NCBI GenBank assembly: GCA_902556405.1
Contig: CACDWF010000001.1
Coordinates: 248,001 to 312,000 of the forward strand
Source of the DNA: an uncultured Alphaproteobacteria bacterium
GTDB lineage: Bacteria > Pseudomonadota > Alphaproteobacteria > Rhodobacterales > Rhodobacteraceae
DNA: 64,000 nucleotides
Direction of reading: 5' to 3'
The notes under the pieces: model-generated
What the model saw: the letters and a program-made list of their open reading frames with translations, nothing else
Databases searched by the model: none
Told to the model about the DNA's origin: nothing
Translations under genes and position numbers: made by a program
In this document: positions 1 through 9,318 of the stretch, piece after piece
Position numbering within the stretch: position 1 is the stretch's first letter
Layout of the letters: each line of letters begins with the position of its first letter

Positions 1-40
1 TTCGGTTCATTTTATTTAACTTTTCTGGATATTTTGACAT
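1..40 (-). CDS. 5' end of an unidentified gene running off the window
   Basis: An ATG at position 40 on the minus strand is followed by 13 open codons (MSKYPEKLNKMNR) to the window edge. It is preceded by GGGAG, close to the ATG. It is divergent from the SDR gene at 123. Too little is visible to name it. Confidence 0.4.
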   Translation of the reverse strand, partial: MSKYPEKLNKMNR

Positions 41-122
41 AAACTCCCTATCTCTTGTGCTTATAGCAAATGACGTTTACAAAGGTGTATCATAGGTTAC
101 AACAAAGCTATAAGGATAAAGT

Positions 123-815
123 ATGACAAATATTCTAATCACCGGTGCAAATCGCGGTCTTGGTCTTGGTTTTGTTAAAAAGTATATAGAAAAAAAAATA
201 CATTTAATATGCACAACCCGAGACATATCGGGATCAAAAGAACTTTTAGCATATAAAGAAAAATATCCTGATAATATGGAAATATTTGAGCTAGATTTAT
301 TAAAGGATAACGCTCCATTAACTTTAGCAAATTTCATAAAAGATAGGCCAATAGATATATTAATCAACAATGCTGGAGTTGGTAGCTCTAACCAACATTT
401 TCAGGCAGTATCATTAAACCCATGGTTGGAGGTTCTTAAAGTAAATTTGATTGCCCCTCTTATGATTACTCAAGCAATTATTAAAAATGTAAAAGTAAGT
501 TCAGCCAAGAAAATATATTTCCTTAGCTCTCAGCTTGGTTCAATAGAGGATAACAATAGTGGTGGAATGTACATTTATAGATCATCTAAATCCGGCCTGA
601 ATCAGGTAGTGAAATCTCTTTCAATTGATTTAAAGGCATATGGAATTACCGTTGTTTCACTTCATCCTGGGTGGGTCAAAACAGATATGGGTGGGGCCAA
701 TGCTCCAGTTTCTATCGACGAAAGTGTCGAAGGAATGATTAGAGTTATAGAAACAACCGATATTGCAGATACAGGGAAATTTCTTAATTTTCACGGAAGA
801 GAATTACCTTGGTAA
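123..815 (+). CDS. short-chain dehydrogenase/reductase (SDR)
   Basis: A 230-residue classical SDR, an NAD(P)H-dependent cytoplasmic oxidoreductase. The N-terminus has the cofactor motif TGANRGLG (residues about 7-14). NNAG follows near residue 87, a serine in FLSSQLG, and the catalytic YxxxK in YRSSKSG near residue 152. Length is normal for the family, close to C-factor/CsgA-type SDRs. The start is supported by AAGGA 6-10 nt upstream. It stands alone, with a partial minus-strand gene on the left and a cyclase remnant on the right. The substrate cannot be told from sequence. Confidence 0.9.
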   Translation: MTNILITGANRGLGLGFVKKYIEKKIHLICTTRDISGSKELLAYKEKYPDNMEIFELDLLKDNAPLTLANFIKDRPIDILINNAGVGSSNQHFQAVSLNPWLEVLKVNLIAPLMITQAIIKNVKVSSAKKIYFLSSQLGSIEDNNSGGMYIYRSSKSGLNQVVKSLSIDLKAYGITVVSLHPGWVKTDMGGANAPVSIDESVEGMIRVIETTDIADTGKFLNFHGRELPW

Positions 816-881
816 GACTATAGCGTCTGCTTAAGTCTTTACTTTGAAGAGTGTTATTTTATCTTTTCTGCCTCTAATCGT

Positions 882-1079
882 TTAATTTTTAACCTTTTCA
901 GCGTTTAACGTTTCATTTAATCTGTTTTTGAGACCTTCAGTGACAAGAAAATCACACTTTAATTCCTTACAAATATCGCACACGCGATTTGCAACATTTA
1001 CTACATCTCCTATTACAGTAAATTCTTTCCAGTCCTCATTCCCTATATTACCAACAACACAGGTTCCAAAATTTATCAC
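882..1079 (-). pseudogene. C-terminal remnant of a class III adenylate/guanylate cyclase
   Basis: The 65 readable codons match only the end of a class III nucleotide cyclase catalytic domain: a G-x-VVGNIG stretch followed by EFTVIGDVVNVANRV, which in intact cyclases carries adenine/metal contacts. The N-terminal two thirds, including the metal-binding aspartates, are absent, and the sequence runs directly into the end of the ABC ATPase gene at 1086. I read it as the residue of a deletion that fused the ABC operon to the tail of a cyclase gene. Whether it is translated (GTG at 1079) is doubtful. Confidence 0.7.
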
Positions 1080-1085
1080 ATCAAA

Positions 1086-2789
1086 TCAAAGTCTAAATAA
1101 GTCCATTCTAGGCATTAAGCCCAAAAGGTGCTTGCTATATTCATGCTTAGGGTCGTCAAATAATTTATCTGTTTCTGCGATTTCACATATTCTACCATTT
1201 TGCATCACAGCAACTCGATCACACATTTGTCTAATCACCGGTAAATCGTGTGATATGAATAGCATTGTAAGATTTAGCTCCTCTTGTAAATCTTTAAGTA
1301 AATTTAATATGTTGGCCTGTACTGAAACGTCTAATGCTGAGGTCGGCTCATCACAAATTAGGATTTCTGGTCTTGATGCGAGTGCTCTAGCAATAGAAAT
1401 TCTTTGTCGCTGACCACCAGAAAACTCATGTGGATATTTTTTAAGTGAGGTGCTGGGCATTCCAACAAAAGAGATCAAATCTTGAACAACTTTTGCTGTT
1501 TCAATTGCATTTCCTGTTGATCGGTGAAAACGAATTGGCTCGGATACTATATCTTCAACAGTCATTCTGGAATTTAGGGAAGAATAAGGATCTTGGAAAA
1601 TCATTTGCATTTTTCTTCTAATTAAAGAAGTTTTAGTTTTTTCACTTTTCTGCAGTACGTTATGGCCAAATATCTGTATATCACCGGACTTCGGTTTATA
1701 TAATCCTGCTATAAGACGGGCTAGCGTACTTTTTCCTGACCCACTTTCTCCAACCAATCCAAAGCTTTCACCTGTCTTAATCTCAATCGATACATCATCA
1801 ACAGCTTTCAAAAAAATACGGTTTTTGCGAAATAAAGCCTTCTTTATAGAAAATTCTATCGATAAATTCTTTACTAACACAGCTGTATCATGGGTCTTGG
1901 AGGTTTTGTTTTTTGAAAGCCAGTGATCACCTACATTTTTCATAGCGACCTTTTCTTCTGATCCGTCAATATAGTCAACAACAGTAAACCTATTAAGCTT
2001 TTGATCTCCACTCGGTACCGCAGATATCAAACTTTTTGTATAGTCATGTTTTGGTTTTTGAAGAACTTGTATTACTTTCCCTTGCTCCACGAGTTGCCCG
2101 TTATACATTACGGCGACACGATCTGCGATTTCAGCTATAACTCCAATGTCATGAGTTACAATTATAACTCCTAAATTCCGTTGCTTACACAGTGATTTTA
2201 TTAAATCCAAAATTTGTTTTTGAATAGATACATCTAATGCAGTAGTTGGTTCATCTGCAATGATTAAATCAGGGTCACCAGCCAGCGCCAGAGCTATAAC
2301 AACACGTTGACGCATTCCACCTGAAAACTGATGTGGATAAGCGTCCAAACGTGTTTCTGGATACGGGATGCCAACTGATTTAAGAAGCTCAATTGATTTC
2401 TCGCGAGCGGAAGCTCCCGAAATTCTCAAAGTTTCAATAAGTGTCTCTGATAATTGTTTGCCAATTGTCATAAGTGGGTTTAATGAAGTTTGGGGATCTT
2501 GAAAAATAGTACCTATTTTTGCCCCTCTTATCTTTCTCATTTCTTCATTGGACAACTGATCTATCCTCACTCCATCAAAAATAATTTTGCCTCCTGAAAT
2601 ATGACCAGGGGGTTCTAAAAGATTTATTACAGAGTTGCCTACAGTTGACTTTCCAGCACCACTTTCTCCTACAAGCCCTAAGACTTCACCCTTAGCAACT
2701 CCAATTGAGACTTTTTTGACTGCTGAGACTTGCCCCCTGCGTGAAGGAAAATCTACACTTAGATTATTGATCTCAAGAAGATTGGTCAT
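1086..2789 (-). CDS. fused double ATPase of a peptide/nickel-type ABC importer
   Basis: This 567-residue protein joins two ATPase domains that are separate (DppD and DppF) in Escherichia coli. Domain 1 (about 1-270) has Walker A GESGAGKST, signature FSGGMRQR and Walker B LIIADEPTTALD. Domain 2 (about 305-567) has GESGSGKST, FSGGQRQR and LICDEPTSALD. Each ends in the oligopeptide-transporter extension. It energises uptake of the ligand held by the binding protein at 4745-6307. The open frame extends upstream, but the ATG at 2789 is preferred: it overlaps the permease stop as ATGA, and homology begins there (MTNLLEINNLSVDF). It is the last gene of the four-gene operon. Confidence 0.93.
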   Translation of the reverse strand: MTNLLEINNLSVDFPSRRGQVSAVKKVSIGVAKGEVLGLVGESGAGKSTVGNSVINLLEPPGHISGGKIIFDGVRIDQLSNEEMRKIRGAKIGTIFQDPQTSLNPLMTIGKQLSETLIETLRISGASAREKSIELLKSVGIPYPETRLDAYPHQFSGGMRQRVVIALALAGDPDLIIADEPTTALDVSIQKQILDLIKSLCKQRNLGVIIVTHDIGVIAEIADRVAVMYNGQLVEQGKVIQVLQKPKHDYTKSLISAVPSGDQKLNRFTVVDYIDGSEEKVAMKNVGDHWLSKNKTSKTHDTAVLVKNLSIEFSIKKALFRKNRIFLKAVDDVSIEIKTGESFGLVGESGSGKSTLARLIAGLYKPKSGDIQIFGHNVLQKSEKTKTSLIRRKMQMIFQDPYSSLNSRMTVEDIVSEPIRFHRSTGNAIETAKVVQDLISFVGMPSTSLKKYPHEFSGGQRQRISIARALASRPEILICDEPTSALDVSVQANILNLLKDLQEELNLTMLFISHDLPVIRQMCDRVAVMQNGRICEIAETDKLFDDPKHEYSKHLLGLMPRMDLFRL

Positions 2790-3718
2790 CGTAATTTTGG
2801 ATTGAGTGCGTCTCGCATCCAGTCTCCCAATAAATTTACAGAAAATACCAGTATTATAAGGGCAATAGCAGGAAAAAGAGTAATCCACCAAAGTCCAGAG
2901 AAAAGAAATTCATTACCTACTCTTATAAGTGTACCTAGCGAAGGTGTGGTTGGCGGTATACCTTGGCCAAGAAAGCTTAAAGTTGCCTCGGCAATAATGG
3001 CAAGGGCTAAACCAATAGTGGCGATGACAAGGACAGGGCGAAGTGTATTAGGTAAAATATGTCGCAAAATGATCGTAATCTTTGGCAATCCGATAAGCTT
3101 GGCAGCTTGAACATATTCTTTTTCAGCCTCTACAAGTGTGGCGCCTCGTGCTACTCGTGCGAACTGAGGCCAATCCGTTAGACCAATTGCAACAATTACG
3201 ACATAAATTGCAAACTCTTCACGTAATTCCAGAGGTAGTGCTGCCCTACCAATTCCATTTATAAGTATTGCAACTAAAATCCCAGGGATTGTAAGCTGTA
3301 CATCTGCTATCCGCATAATGACTGTGTCTGTAAATCCCCCAAAATACCCTGAAATTACGCCTAATGTGACGCCCAACAACATGCCCAAAAAAACGGCCGC
3401 TATGCCAACAAGAATTGAAATGCGTCCTCCGTAAAGAATGGTCGATAGCATATCTCGTCCTTGATTATCTGTTCCAAGAAGGTATGCTGATGACCCTCCA
3501 TCTGACCAAGCTGGAGGAAGTTTTCCATCCCACAATGAAATCTGAGCAGGATCAAAAGGATTATAGGGTGCGATTAAAGGTGCCGCGAAGGCTGCAGTAA
3601 TCGCAATAAAAGTGATACTTGCCGCTATGACAGCTCCAGGCGTCGTAAAAAAAGAATAAACAATATCATTGTCTAAAAATCGCTGCCAGCGAGAGTTTGA
3701 TTGGTCTAATTTTGCCAA
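2786..3718 (-). CDS. ABC importer permease, DppC/OppC type
   Basis: Inner-membrane permease of the BPD_transp_1 family with about six hydrophobic segments. The EAA loop that contacts the ATPase is visible as EYVQAAKLIGLPKITIILRH. The N-terminal cytosolic stretch followed by a TM and a long periplasmic loop (NPFDPAQ...LGTDNQGRD) is typical of DppC. I prefer the TTG start at 3718 to the in-frame ATG at 3772: TTG lies 1 nt after the upstream permease stop and 8 nt after a strong GGAGG, whereas the ATG would overlap the DppB gene by 53 nt. It overlaps the ATPase start by 4 nt. Confidence 0.9.
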   Translation of the reverse strand: MAKLDQSNSRWQRFLDNDIVYSFFTTPGAVIAASITFIAITAAFAAPLIAPYNPFDPAQISLWDGKLPPAWSDGGSSAYLLGTDNQGRDMLSTILYGGRISILVGIAAVFLGMLLGVTLGVISGYFGGFTDTVIMRIADVQLTIPGILVAILINGIGRAALPLELREEFAIYVVIVAIGLTDWPQFARVARGATLVEAEKEYVQAAKLIGLPKITIILRHILPNTLRPVLVIATIGLALAIIAEATLSFLGQGIPPTTPSLGTLIRVGNEFLFSGLWWITLFPAIALIILVFSVNLLGDWMRDALNPKLR

Positions 3719-3719
3719 T

Positions 3720-4691
3720 TTATGATCCTCCACGTCGTATTCGGGGATCAACAACAAAGTAAAGAATATCAACGATAAGATTTATCACTACGAATAGCAA
3801 AGCAACAAAAATCAAATATGCAGCCATTATAGGTACATCGACAAAGTCTACTGCCTGAATAAACATCAGGCCAGTCCCCGGCCATTGGAAAACCGTTTCT
3901 GTAATAACAGAATATGCTATAAGTCCCCCTATATTTAAGCCAATTATTGTTATCACAGGGACAAGTGTGTTGCGCAGTGCATGCCCAAAATGGATAGCTC
4001 TGTTCGCCAAACCTCGAGCTCTCGCAAACTTTATATAATCTGATCTCATTACCTCTAACATCTCTGCTCTAACTAGTCTCAAAATCATCGTAAGTTGGAA
4101 AAGAGATAATGTGACTGCCGGTAAAATAATTGACCTCCATCCATCAATAGTCAGTAGGGATGTCTTCCATCCACCTAATTCAATTACTCCCGCTCTACCA
4201 GAAGAAGGAAGCCAGCGTAAGTGTACTGCAAAAAGATAAATGAGACCTATACCAATAATAAAGGTCGGTAAGCTTACACCTATAAGACTGACGCTCATAA
4301 TTATTTTACTCACCCATGAATAACGGCGAATACCTGTATAAACACCGAGCACTATACCTGTCAGCACAGCAATGACAGCCGAAGCAAAAACCAATTCCAG
4401 CGTCGCTGGCAGTCTTTCCAATATTAATTGACTTACCGGTTGTTTAATGCGGTATGACAGTCCAAAATCCCCTTGTGCAACATTAAGCATAAACCTCTGG
4501 TATTGGACCAAAATGGGATCATCTAATCCAAGTTGCTGTCTAATTTCTATTCTCTGTTCCCTGGTTGCATCTTGACCAACCATATTATTGACTGGGTCAC
4601 CAACAAAATTAAACAACGAAAAGCTTATGGCTGAAACAACTGCCATAACCAAAAGAGACTGTGCTAACCGATTGAGAATGAAATAAAACAT
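3720..4691 (-). CDS. ABC importer permease, DppB/OppB type
   Basis: Inner-membrane permease of about 323 residues. It begins MFYFILNRLAQSLLVM, the usual first TM of DppB proteins, followed by the periplasmic GDP...LGLDDPILVQY loop. The EAA motif region is DYIKFARARGLANRAIHFGHALRN, and the C-terminus is VDPRIRR, all family hallmarks. The ATG at 4691 is preferred over the upstream one at 4727 because AGAAGG lies just before it and because the upstream extension falls in the intergenic hairpin. It is the second gene of the operon. Confidence 0.92.
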   Translation of the reverse strand: MFYFILNRLAQSLLVMAVVSAISFSLFNFVGDPVNNMVGQDATREQRIEIRQQLGLDDPILVQYQRFMLNVAQGDFGLSYRIKQPVSQLILERLPATLELVFASAVIAVLTGIVLGVYTGIRRYSWVSKIIMSVSLIGVSLPTFIIGIGLIYLFAVHLRWLPSSGRAGVIELGGWKTSLLTIDGWRSIILPAVTLSLFQLTMILRLVRAEMLEVMRSDYIKFARARGLANRAIHFGHALRNTLVPVITIIGLNIGGLIAYSVITETVFQWPGTGLMFIQAVDFVDVPIMAAYLIFVALLFVVINLIVDILYFVVDPRIRRGGS

Positions 4692-4707
4692 TGAACCTTC
4701 TAATAGC

Positions 4708-4731
4708 AGGGGTGCCATCATTGGCACCCCT
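4708..4731 (-). promoter_or_regulatory. perfect hairpin between binding-protein and permease genes
   Basis: AGGGGTGCCA (4708-4717) and TGGCACCCCT (4722-4731) form a perfect 10-bp stem with a 4-nt loop, placed after the binding-protein stop and before the permease ribosome binding site. No T-run follows in the direction of transcription. It is therefore more likely a 3' stabiliser or partial attenuator, giving more binding protein than permease, than a full terminator. Confidence 0.7.
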
Positions 4732-4744
4732 AATATTATTAATT

Positions 4745-6307
4745 TTATTTAAAGACTACGTAGCGTGGTCTTAAATGGTCGTCTGCAGCGATTGGTACAT
4801 CAACATTGTCTTTCATGCTCCAACCAAGCACCTGATGGTGAATAGGCAAATATGGCATTTCTTTCTTAATTATTTGCCAGGCTTCATCAATAAGAGCCGT
4901 ACGCTTTGGAATATCAGTTTCTGTTTCAATTAGCTTGGTAATTTCATTTACTCTCGCATTATTGTAACCGATACCGTTCCATGATCCTTCCCCATCAAAT
5001 AGATAGGAGAACACATAGTGGCTATCTAATGTAGACACACCCCATCCTAACATGTAAAAGTCAGAAATTCTTTTTTGAATCTTTGGAAAGTGCTGTGCTT
5101 TTGGAATAGCGTCTAGGTTCACTTTAACGCCAATTTTCGCTAACATCGCAACTGCCGCTTGGCAGATTTTTTCGTCATTGTTGTAGCGATTGTTAGGACA
5201 ATCAAGCTGAATTTCAAAACCATCTGCATAACCAGCTTGTTCCATTAAGCTTTTGGCTTTACCTAAATCGAAACCGTACTGCTTATCGAGTTCAGGTGTA
5301 TTTCCTAAAACTCCTGGCGGTGTAATAATACCAGTGGGAAATGATAATCCGTCCATAACAACTCTCTGAATAGCATCTTTATCGATCGCAAGATTGAATG
5401 CTTCTCGAACTCTTATATCTCTAAACGGATTTTTCCCTTTGATATTCGAACTTCGTAGCTCATCAACGCCTTGGTCCATACCAAAGAAAATAGAACGAAC
5501 CTGCGCAACTGTTTTTGTTGTTAGACCATCTGTGGCTTCAATTCGTTTTAAATCCTGCAAAGGCGCATCTAGAACGAAATCTACCTCACCGGAAAGTAAT
5601 GCAGCGACACGGGTTGCAGCATTTTTAATTGGTCTATATTCTATGCGATCAACATTACCAGGAAACATAGAATTGCCCCACCAATTTGGGTTCCGCGTGA
5701 GCACTGAAAGCTCTTCTGGTGCTCGACTTGTCAGCATAAATGGTCCAGTACCGTTAGAGTTTCGCACCGAAAACGTTTCTTCTTCCGCCGCAAAATCCTG
5801 TGGTCTTTCCACTCCATTAGCTTTTGCCCAGCCACTGTCCATGATGTACACATTCGTAAGTGTGTTAGGCAGAATAGGATTCGCTCCGTCGGTAACTAGT
5901 TTAATGGTGAAGTCATCAATCACTTCAACTTTAGCGACTGTTTTTACTTGTTCCTTATAATCTGACGATTCTTCAAGCGCTCTATTAAATGAAAAAACAA
6001 CGTCTTCCGCTGTAAAATCAGCACCATCATGGAATGTAACTCCTTGACGTAGCTTGAAGGTCCATCCGTCTGGTGAAGCTGTCCAGCTTTCTGCTAGTTC
6101 TGGAACAAGATTCATTTCGATATCACGAGCAACGAGTGCTTCATATATTTGTCCATTGAATGCAATTGTAGGGCTCTCATTTTGGGAATGAGGGTCCATA
6201 GTCAATGCATCCCCTTGACTTGTCCAACGCAGGACGTTTTCAGCGTTGGCTGTCGTTGCCATGATTAAGGCAACTGAAAACAGCTTTGCTAACTTTAAAA
6301 AATTCAT
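4745..6307 (-). CDS. periplasmic solute-binding protein, family 5 (peptide/nickel)
   Basis: A 520-residue SBP_bac_5 protein and the first gene of the importer operon. A Sec signal peptide ends near ATTANA-EN. The mature part opens with LRWTSQGDALTMDPHSQNE and contains the family block VTFHDGADFTAEDVVFSFNR. It captures the ligand in the periplasm and delivers it to the permease pair. GGAGG 5 nt before the ATG at 6307 fixes the start, so four upstream in-frame residues were dropped. A TATAAT lies at 6325-6330. The neighbouring M20 and M24 peptidases suggest a peptide or acylated amino acid ligand, which is inference. Confidence 0.93.
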   Translation of the reverse strand: MNFLKLAKLFSVALIMATTANAENVLRWTSQGDALTMDPHSQNESPTIAFNGQIYEALVARDIEMNLVPELAESWTASPDGWTFKLRQGVTFHDGADFTAEDVVFSFNRALEESSDYKEQVKTVAKVEVIDDFTIKLVTDGANPILPNTLTNVYIMDSGWAKANGVERPQDFAAEEETFSVRNSNGTGPFMLTSRAPEELSVLTRNPNWWGNSMFPGNVDRIEYRPIKNAATRVAALLSGEVDFVLDAPLQDLKRIEATDGLTTKTVAQVRSIFFGMDQGVDELRSSNIKGKNPFRDIRVREAFNLAIDKDAIQRVVMDGLSFPTGIITPPGVLGNTPELDKQYGFDLGKAKSLMEQAGYADGFEIQLDCPNNRYNNDEKICQAAVAMLAKIGVKVNLDAIPKAQHFPKIQKRISDFYMLGWGVSTLDSHYVFSYLFDGEGSWNGIGYNNARVNEITKLIETETDIPKRTALIDEAWQIIKKEMPYLPIHHQVLGWSMKDNVDVPIAADDHLRPRYVVFK

Positions 6308-6427
6308 ATTTACCTCCAAATAGTATTATAACAAAAGGCTAGGCTCGTTACGTTTTAGTGTCTATAGTTTTTTTCATAATTATCGCTAAGTTAACTTTCA
6401 TTTAGTATTTACAGAAAAGTCTGTCCA

Positions 6428-7816
6428 ATGGTTTTACTCGATCAAGCTCTAGAAAATTCCAGAAATTCCTTCACCAACGGCGAATTTATCGCAAAGTTAA
6501 GTAGCCTGGTGCGAATTATAACTGATAGTAAAAATTCTGTGTCCAACGAGGAATTGATAAGTTATTATTCCGAAGGTTTATTGAGTATACTTACTGAACT
6601 GGGTATCCAAACAAAAGTAATTGACAACTATGTAGAAAATGCCCCACCGTTTTTGATTGGAGAGAGGATAGAGTCATCCGAATTAAAAACAATACTTCTA
6701 TACGGACATGGAGATACAGTCCCTTTACAACAAGGGTTATGGTATGAGGGTCTTATCCCAAATGAATTAAAAATCGTTGACAAAAAAATTTATGGTAGGG
6801 GCGTCGCTGATAACAAAGGTCAACATCTTGTAAATTTACTGGCACTGCGTTCAGTTTTAAAAACCCGCAAAAAACTTGGCTTTAATCTGAAGATTATCTT
6901 TGAAATGGGTGAAGAAATTGGGTCGCCTGGACTATTTGAACTTTGTGAGAAGTATAAGGATTATTTGAAGTCTGATGTCTTGATTGCGTCAGATGGTCCT
7001 AGGGTCGCTATAGATGTGCCAACAGTTTTTCTGGGCTCACGAGGCGCAATAAATTTTGAGCTTGAAGCTAAATACCGTGAAGGTGCTCATCACTCAGGCA
7101 ATTGGGGAGGAGTTTTAAGGGATCCTGGGGTTCGACTATCGCATGCATTGAGTGTTATTGTTGATACAGATGGAAAAATTTTGATCGATAATTGGAAGCC
7201 AACGTCTCTTACGGCCGAAGTGCGTGGCAGGTTGGAGTCGTTACCTAACATTATTTCTGAGAGCCTTGAAATTGATGAGAGTTGGGGAGAGCCTAATTTG
7301 TCTCCAAATGAAAAACTATTTGGTTGGAATTCATTTTCTGTTCTTGCCCTGAATTCAGGCAATATTAATGTACCTGTAAATGCAATTCAACCATCAGCAA
7401 AAGCATTATGTCAGCTAAGATTTGTAGTAGGAACTGATGCAAAAAAGGTCATCTCTTCTTTGAGAGGACATCTCGACAAACTTGGTTTTAAAGACATTGA
7501 TATTATTACGGAAAACGCAATTAATTTTGAAGCTTCAAGAACTGATTTGAATAATATTTGGTTGGAAAAAGTTGAGCAAATTTTGGAGAAATTTCACGGA
7601 GATAAAATCCATGTGATACCAAACTTAGCAGGATCCCTTCCTAATAATTGCTTCACTGATATTTTGAACATTCCAACTATTTGGATACCACACTCATACA
7701 AAGAATGTTCGCAGCACGCTCCCAATGAACATTTGCCAATCGAGTTACTTACAAATGCTCTTTTATTGATGACAGATTTATATTGGAATTTGGGTAAAAG
7801 TGACTCACAGAAATAA
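6428..7816 (+). CDS. M20-family metallopeptidase/deacylase
   Basis: A 462-residue dinuclear zinc hydrolase of the ArgE/DapE/carboxypeptidase G2 family. Metal-site motifs in order: YGHGDTVP (His near 94), GRGVADNKGQ (bridging Asp), EMGEEIGSPG (catalytic Glu-Glu), ASDGPR, and a C-terminal His in WIPHSYKECSQHAPNEH. The central dimerisation domain is present (FELEAKYREGAHHSGNWGG). It hydrolyses peptide or N-acyl bonds in the cytoplasm. It is divergent from the importer operon, which probably supplies its substrate, and convergent with the M24 peptidase, with only 4 nt between stops. The exact substrate is unknown. Confidence 0.9.
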   Translation: MVLLDQALENSRNSFTNGEFIAKLSSLVRIITDSKNSVSNEELISYYSEGLLSILTELGIQTKVIDNYVENAPPFLIGERIESSELKTILLYGHGDTVPLQQGLWYEGLIPNELKIVDKKIYGRGVADNKGQHLVNLLALRSVLKTRKKLGFNLKIIFEMGEEIGSPGLFELCEKYKDYLKSDVLIASDGPRVAIDVPTVFLGSRGAINFELEAKYREGAHHSGNWGGVLRDPGVRLSHALSVIVDTDGKILIDNWKPTSLTAEVRGRLESLPNIISESLEIDESWGEPNLSPNEKLFGWNSFSVLALNSGNINVPVNAIQPSAKALCQLRFVVGTDAKKVISSLRGHLDKLGFKDIDIITENAINFEASRTDLNNIWLEKVEQILEKFHGDKIHVIPNLAGSLPNNCFTDILNIPTIWIPHSYKECSQHAPNEHLPIELLTNALLLMTDLYWNLGKSDSQK

Positions 7817-7820
7817 ATAA

Positions 7821-8906
7821 TTAATTAGTGATGACTTTTAATTCTCGAGGTATTTTAGACAGTATTTCGGGACCACTATCTTTCAGGATAATAACCTCTT
7901 CGAGCCTTACGCCAAATTTATCTGGCATGTAAATACCTGGTTCAATGGAGAAAACCATTCCTGGTTCTAAAATGGTTTCCGAAGTAGATGTTATAAAGGG
8001 TGGCTCATGGACTTCGGTTCCTAGCCCGTGCCCAGTTCTATGAACAAAATATTTTCCGAAACCTGCTTTCTCAATGACTTCTCTAGCTGCTTTGTCTACA
8101 TTTTTAGCAATTTCTCCCGGATAAGCTGCTTCCAATGCTGCGCAAATTGCGTCTTCAACAATTTGATGTACTAAAGCATAATCTTTTGTAGGAGGTCCTA
8201 CATTCGACATTCGGGTTATATCAGATGAATAACCTTCAAATTTTCCACCTAGATCTATCAGGATTGTATCACCTTCTTTCAATACTCTTGATCCTGTTTG
8301 ATGGTGTGGGAACGCACTGTTTGAGCCTGAGGCAACGATAGAAAACTGTGGTAGTGCTCCTTGATCGGAGAAACTATCTTGTATCTCTAAAGCTATATTT
8401 TTTTCGGTCAATCCAGGTTTTATAATATTCCAAGCTTTTTGCATTGCTTGATCGGCTTGATGAGCATTTACCCGCAAAATCTTTTGCTCAGTAGCATCCT
8501 TTCGCATTCTCAAAGCGCCAATAGTTGTCCCTGTAAAAAACCGATTAGAATTTAGCAGTTTATCTTCAACAAGCGCTGCATGGTCCGCACGCATAGTATC
8601 GTCGACGATTATGGTTCTATATGAATATTTTTCAAGATCTGCAAGTATGTTATCAACAGCTTTTGAAGGGCCAGATGCATCTGACCAACAATAAAAGTCA
8701 ATATCAGTATGTTGTCTTAAACTCTCGGCCTCAAGTTCTGGCACTAAAAAGGCTGAGCTTGTCAATGTTAAAAAAAATAAAAGTGGACGTTCATCAGCAT
8801 GAGGATTTACCCCAAGAAGCCAATTCAGATTTGCACCCGGTGATAAAACGATCAAATCGACATTTTGGTCACCCATTTTTTCGCGTAATTTATCTAAATT
8901 TGTCAC
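7821..8906 (-). CDS. M24-family aminopeptidase (Xaa-Pro dipeptidase-like)
   Basis: A 361-residue protein with an N-terminal creatinase-like domain and a C-terminal pita-bread domain. The five metal ligands are recognisable: two Asp in IDLGGKFEGYSSDITRM, His in HRTGHGLGTEVHEPP, Glu in FSIEPGIY and Glu in RLEEVI. FPHHQTGSR holds the substrate-side histidines. It probably cleaves peptides imported by the nearby ABC system. Length is normal for the family. The ATG at 8906 follows an AGAGG-like site at moderate spacing. Confidence 0.9.
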   Translation of the reverse strand: MTNLDKLREKMGDQNVDLIVLSPGANLNWLLGVNPHADERPLLFFLTLTSSAFLVPELEAESLRQHTDIDFYCWSDASGPSKAVDNILADLEKYSYRTIIVDDTMRADHAALVEDKLLNSNRFFTGTTIGALRMRKDATEQKILRVNAHQADQAMQKAWNIIKPGLTEKNIALEIQDSFSDQGALPQFSIVASGSNSAFPHHQTGSRVLKEGDTILIDLGGKFEGYSSDITRMSNVGPPTKDYALVHQIVEDAICAALEAAYPGEIAKNVDKAAREVIEKAGFGKYFVHRTGHGLGTEVHEPPFITSTSETILEPGMVFSIEPGIYMPDKFGVRLEEVIILKDSGPEILSKIPRELKVITN

Positions 8907-9318
8907 TCTAACCTCTCAAAATAAGGCTTATAAGTTAATAAATAGCAACAAGCTTATCAACCAAAAGCTCTATTTTTCATCGAGCTATATGGATTTTATT
9001 TTTAAAATCAAAAAGACGACTCCAACTCTCGTCTGTTACTTAGTTTATAAGTTATCAATCCTAGGACGTTTATTAGTAATTTTATGTATATAAAACAATA
9101 ACTTAAAATTATATTTCTTTAGAAATTATTTGGTCTTACTGATCCCAATTTCACTCTGGGTTGCTCTTTTTCTTTTTAGCTGTGTAACAGTTGATCTCGC
9201 CTACAAAAGTAATTTACCAACATTGGTTCTTCTCATGGTTGACAGGGTGGCTAAAAAAAGTAACCTTTAATTAACTTTTATCCATCACTCAAACCTCTGC
9301 TTTGAAAGAAAATATAGA
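8907..9318. other. 412-nt spacer between divergent genes
   Basis: Divergent promoters for the M24 gene and the export lipoprotein must lie here. The only coding-like signal is an open frame on the plus strand from TTG at about 9130 to the TAA ending near 9271, encoding a hydrophobic stretch (VLLIPISLWVALFLFSC) and a basic tail. It has no ribosome binding site or ATG, so I do not call it a gene. No repeat or strong hairpin was seen. Confidence 0.5.

Noticed and set aside
3719-3772. Upstream ATG (3772) as start of the DppC-type permease
   Set aside because: It would overlap the DppB gene by 53 nt, and the TTG at 3718 has an ideally spaced GGAGG and adjoins the DppB stop.
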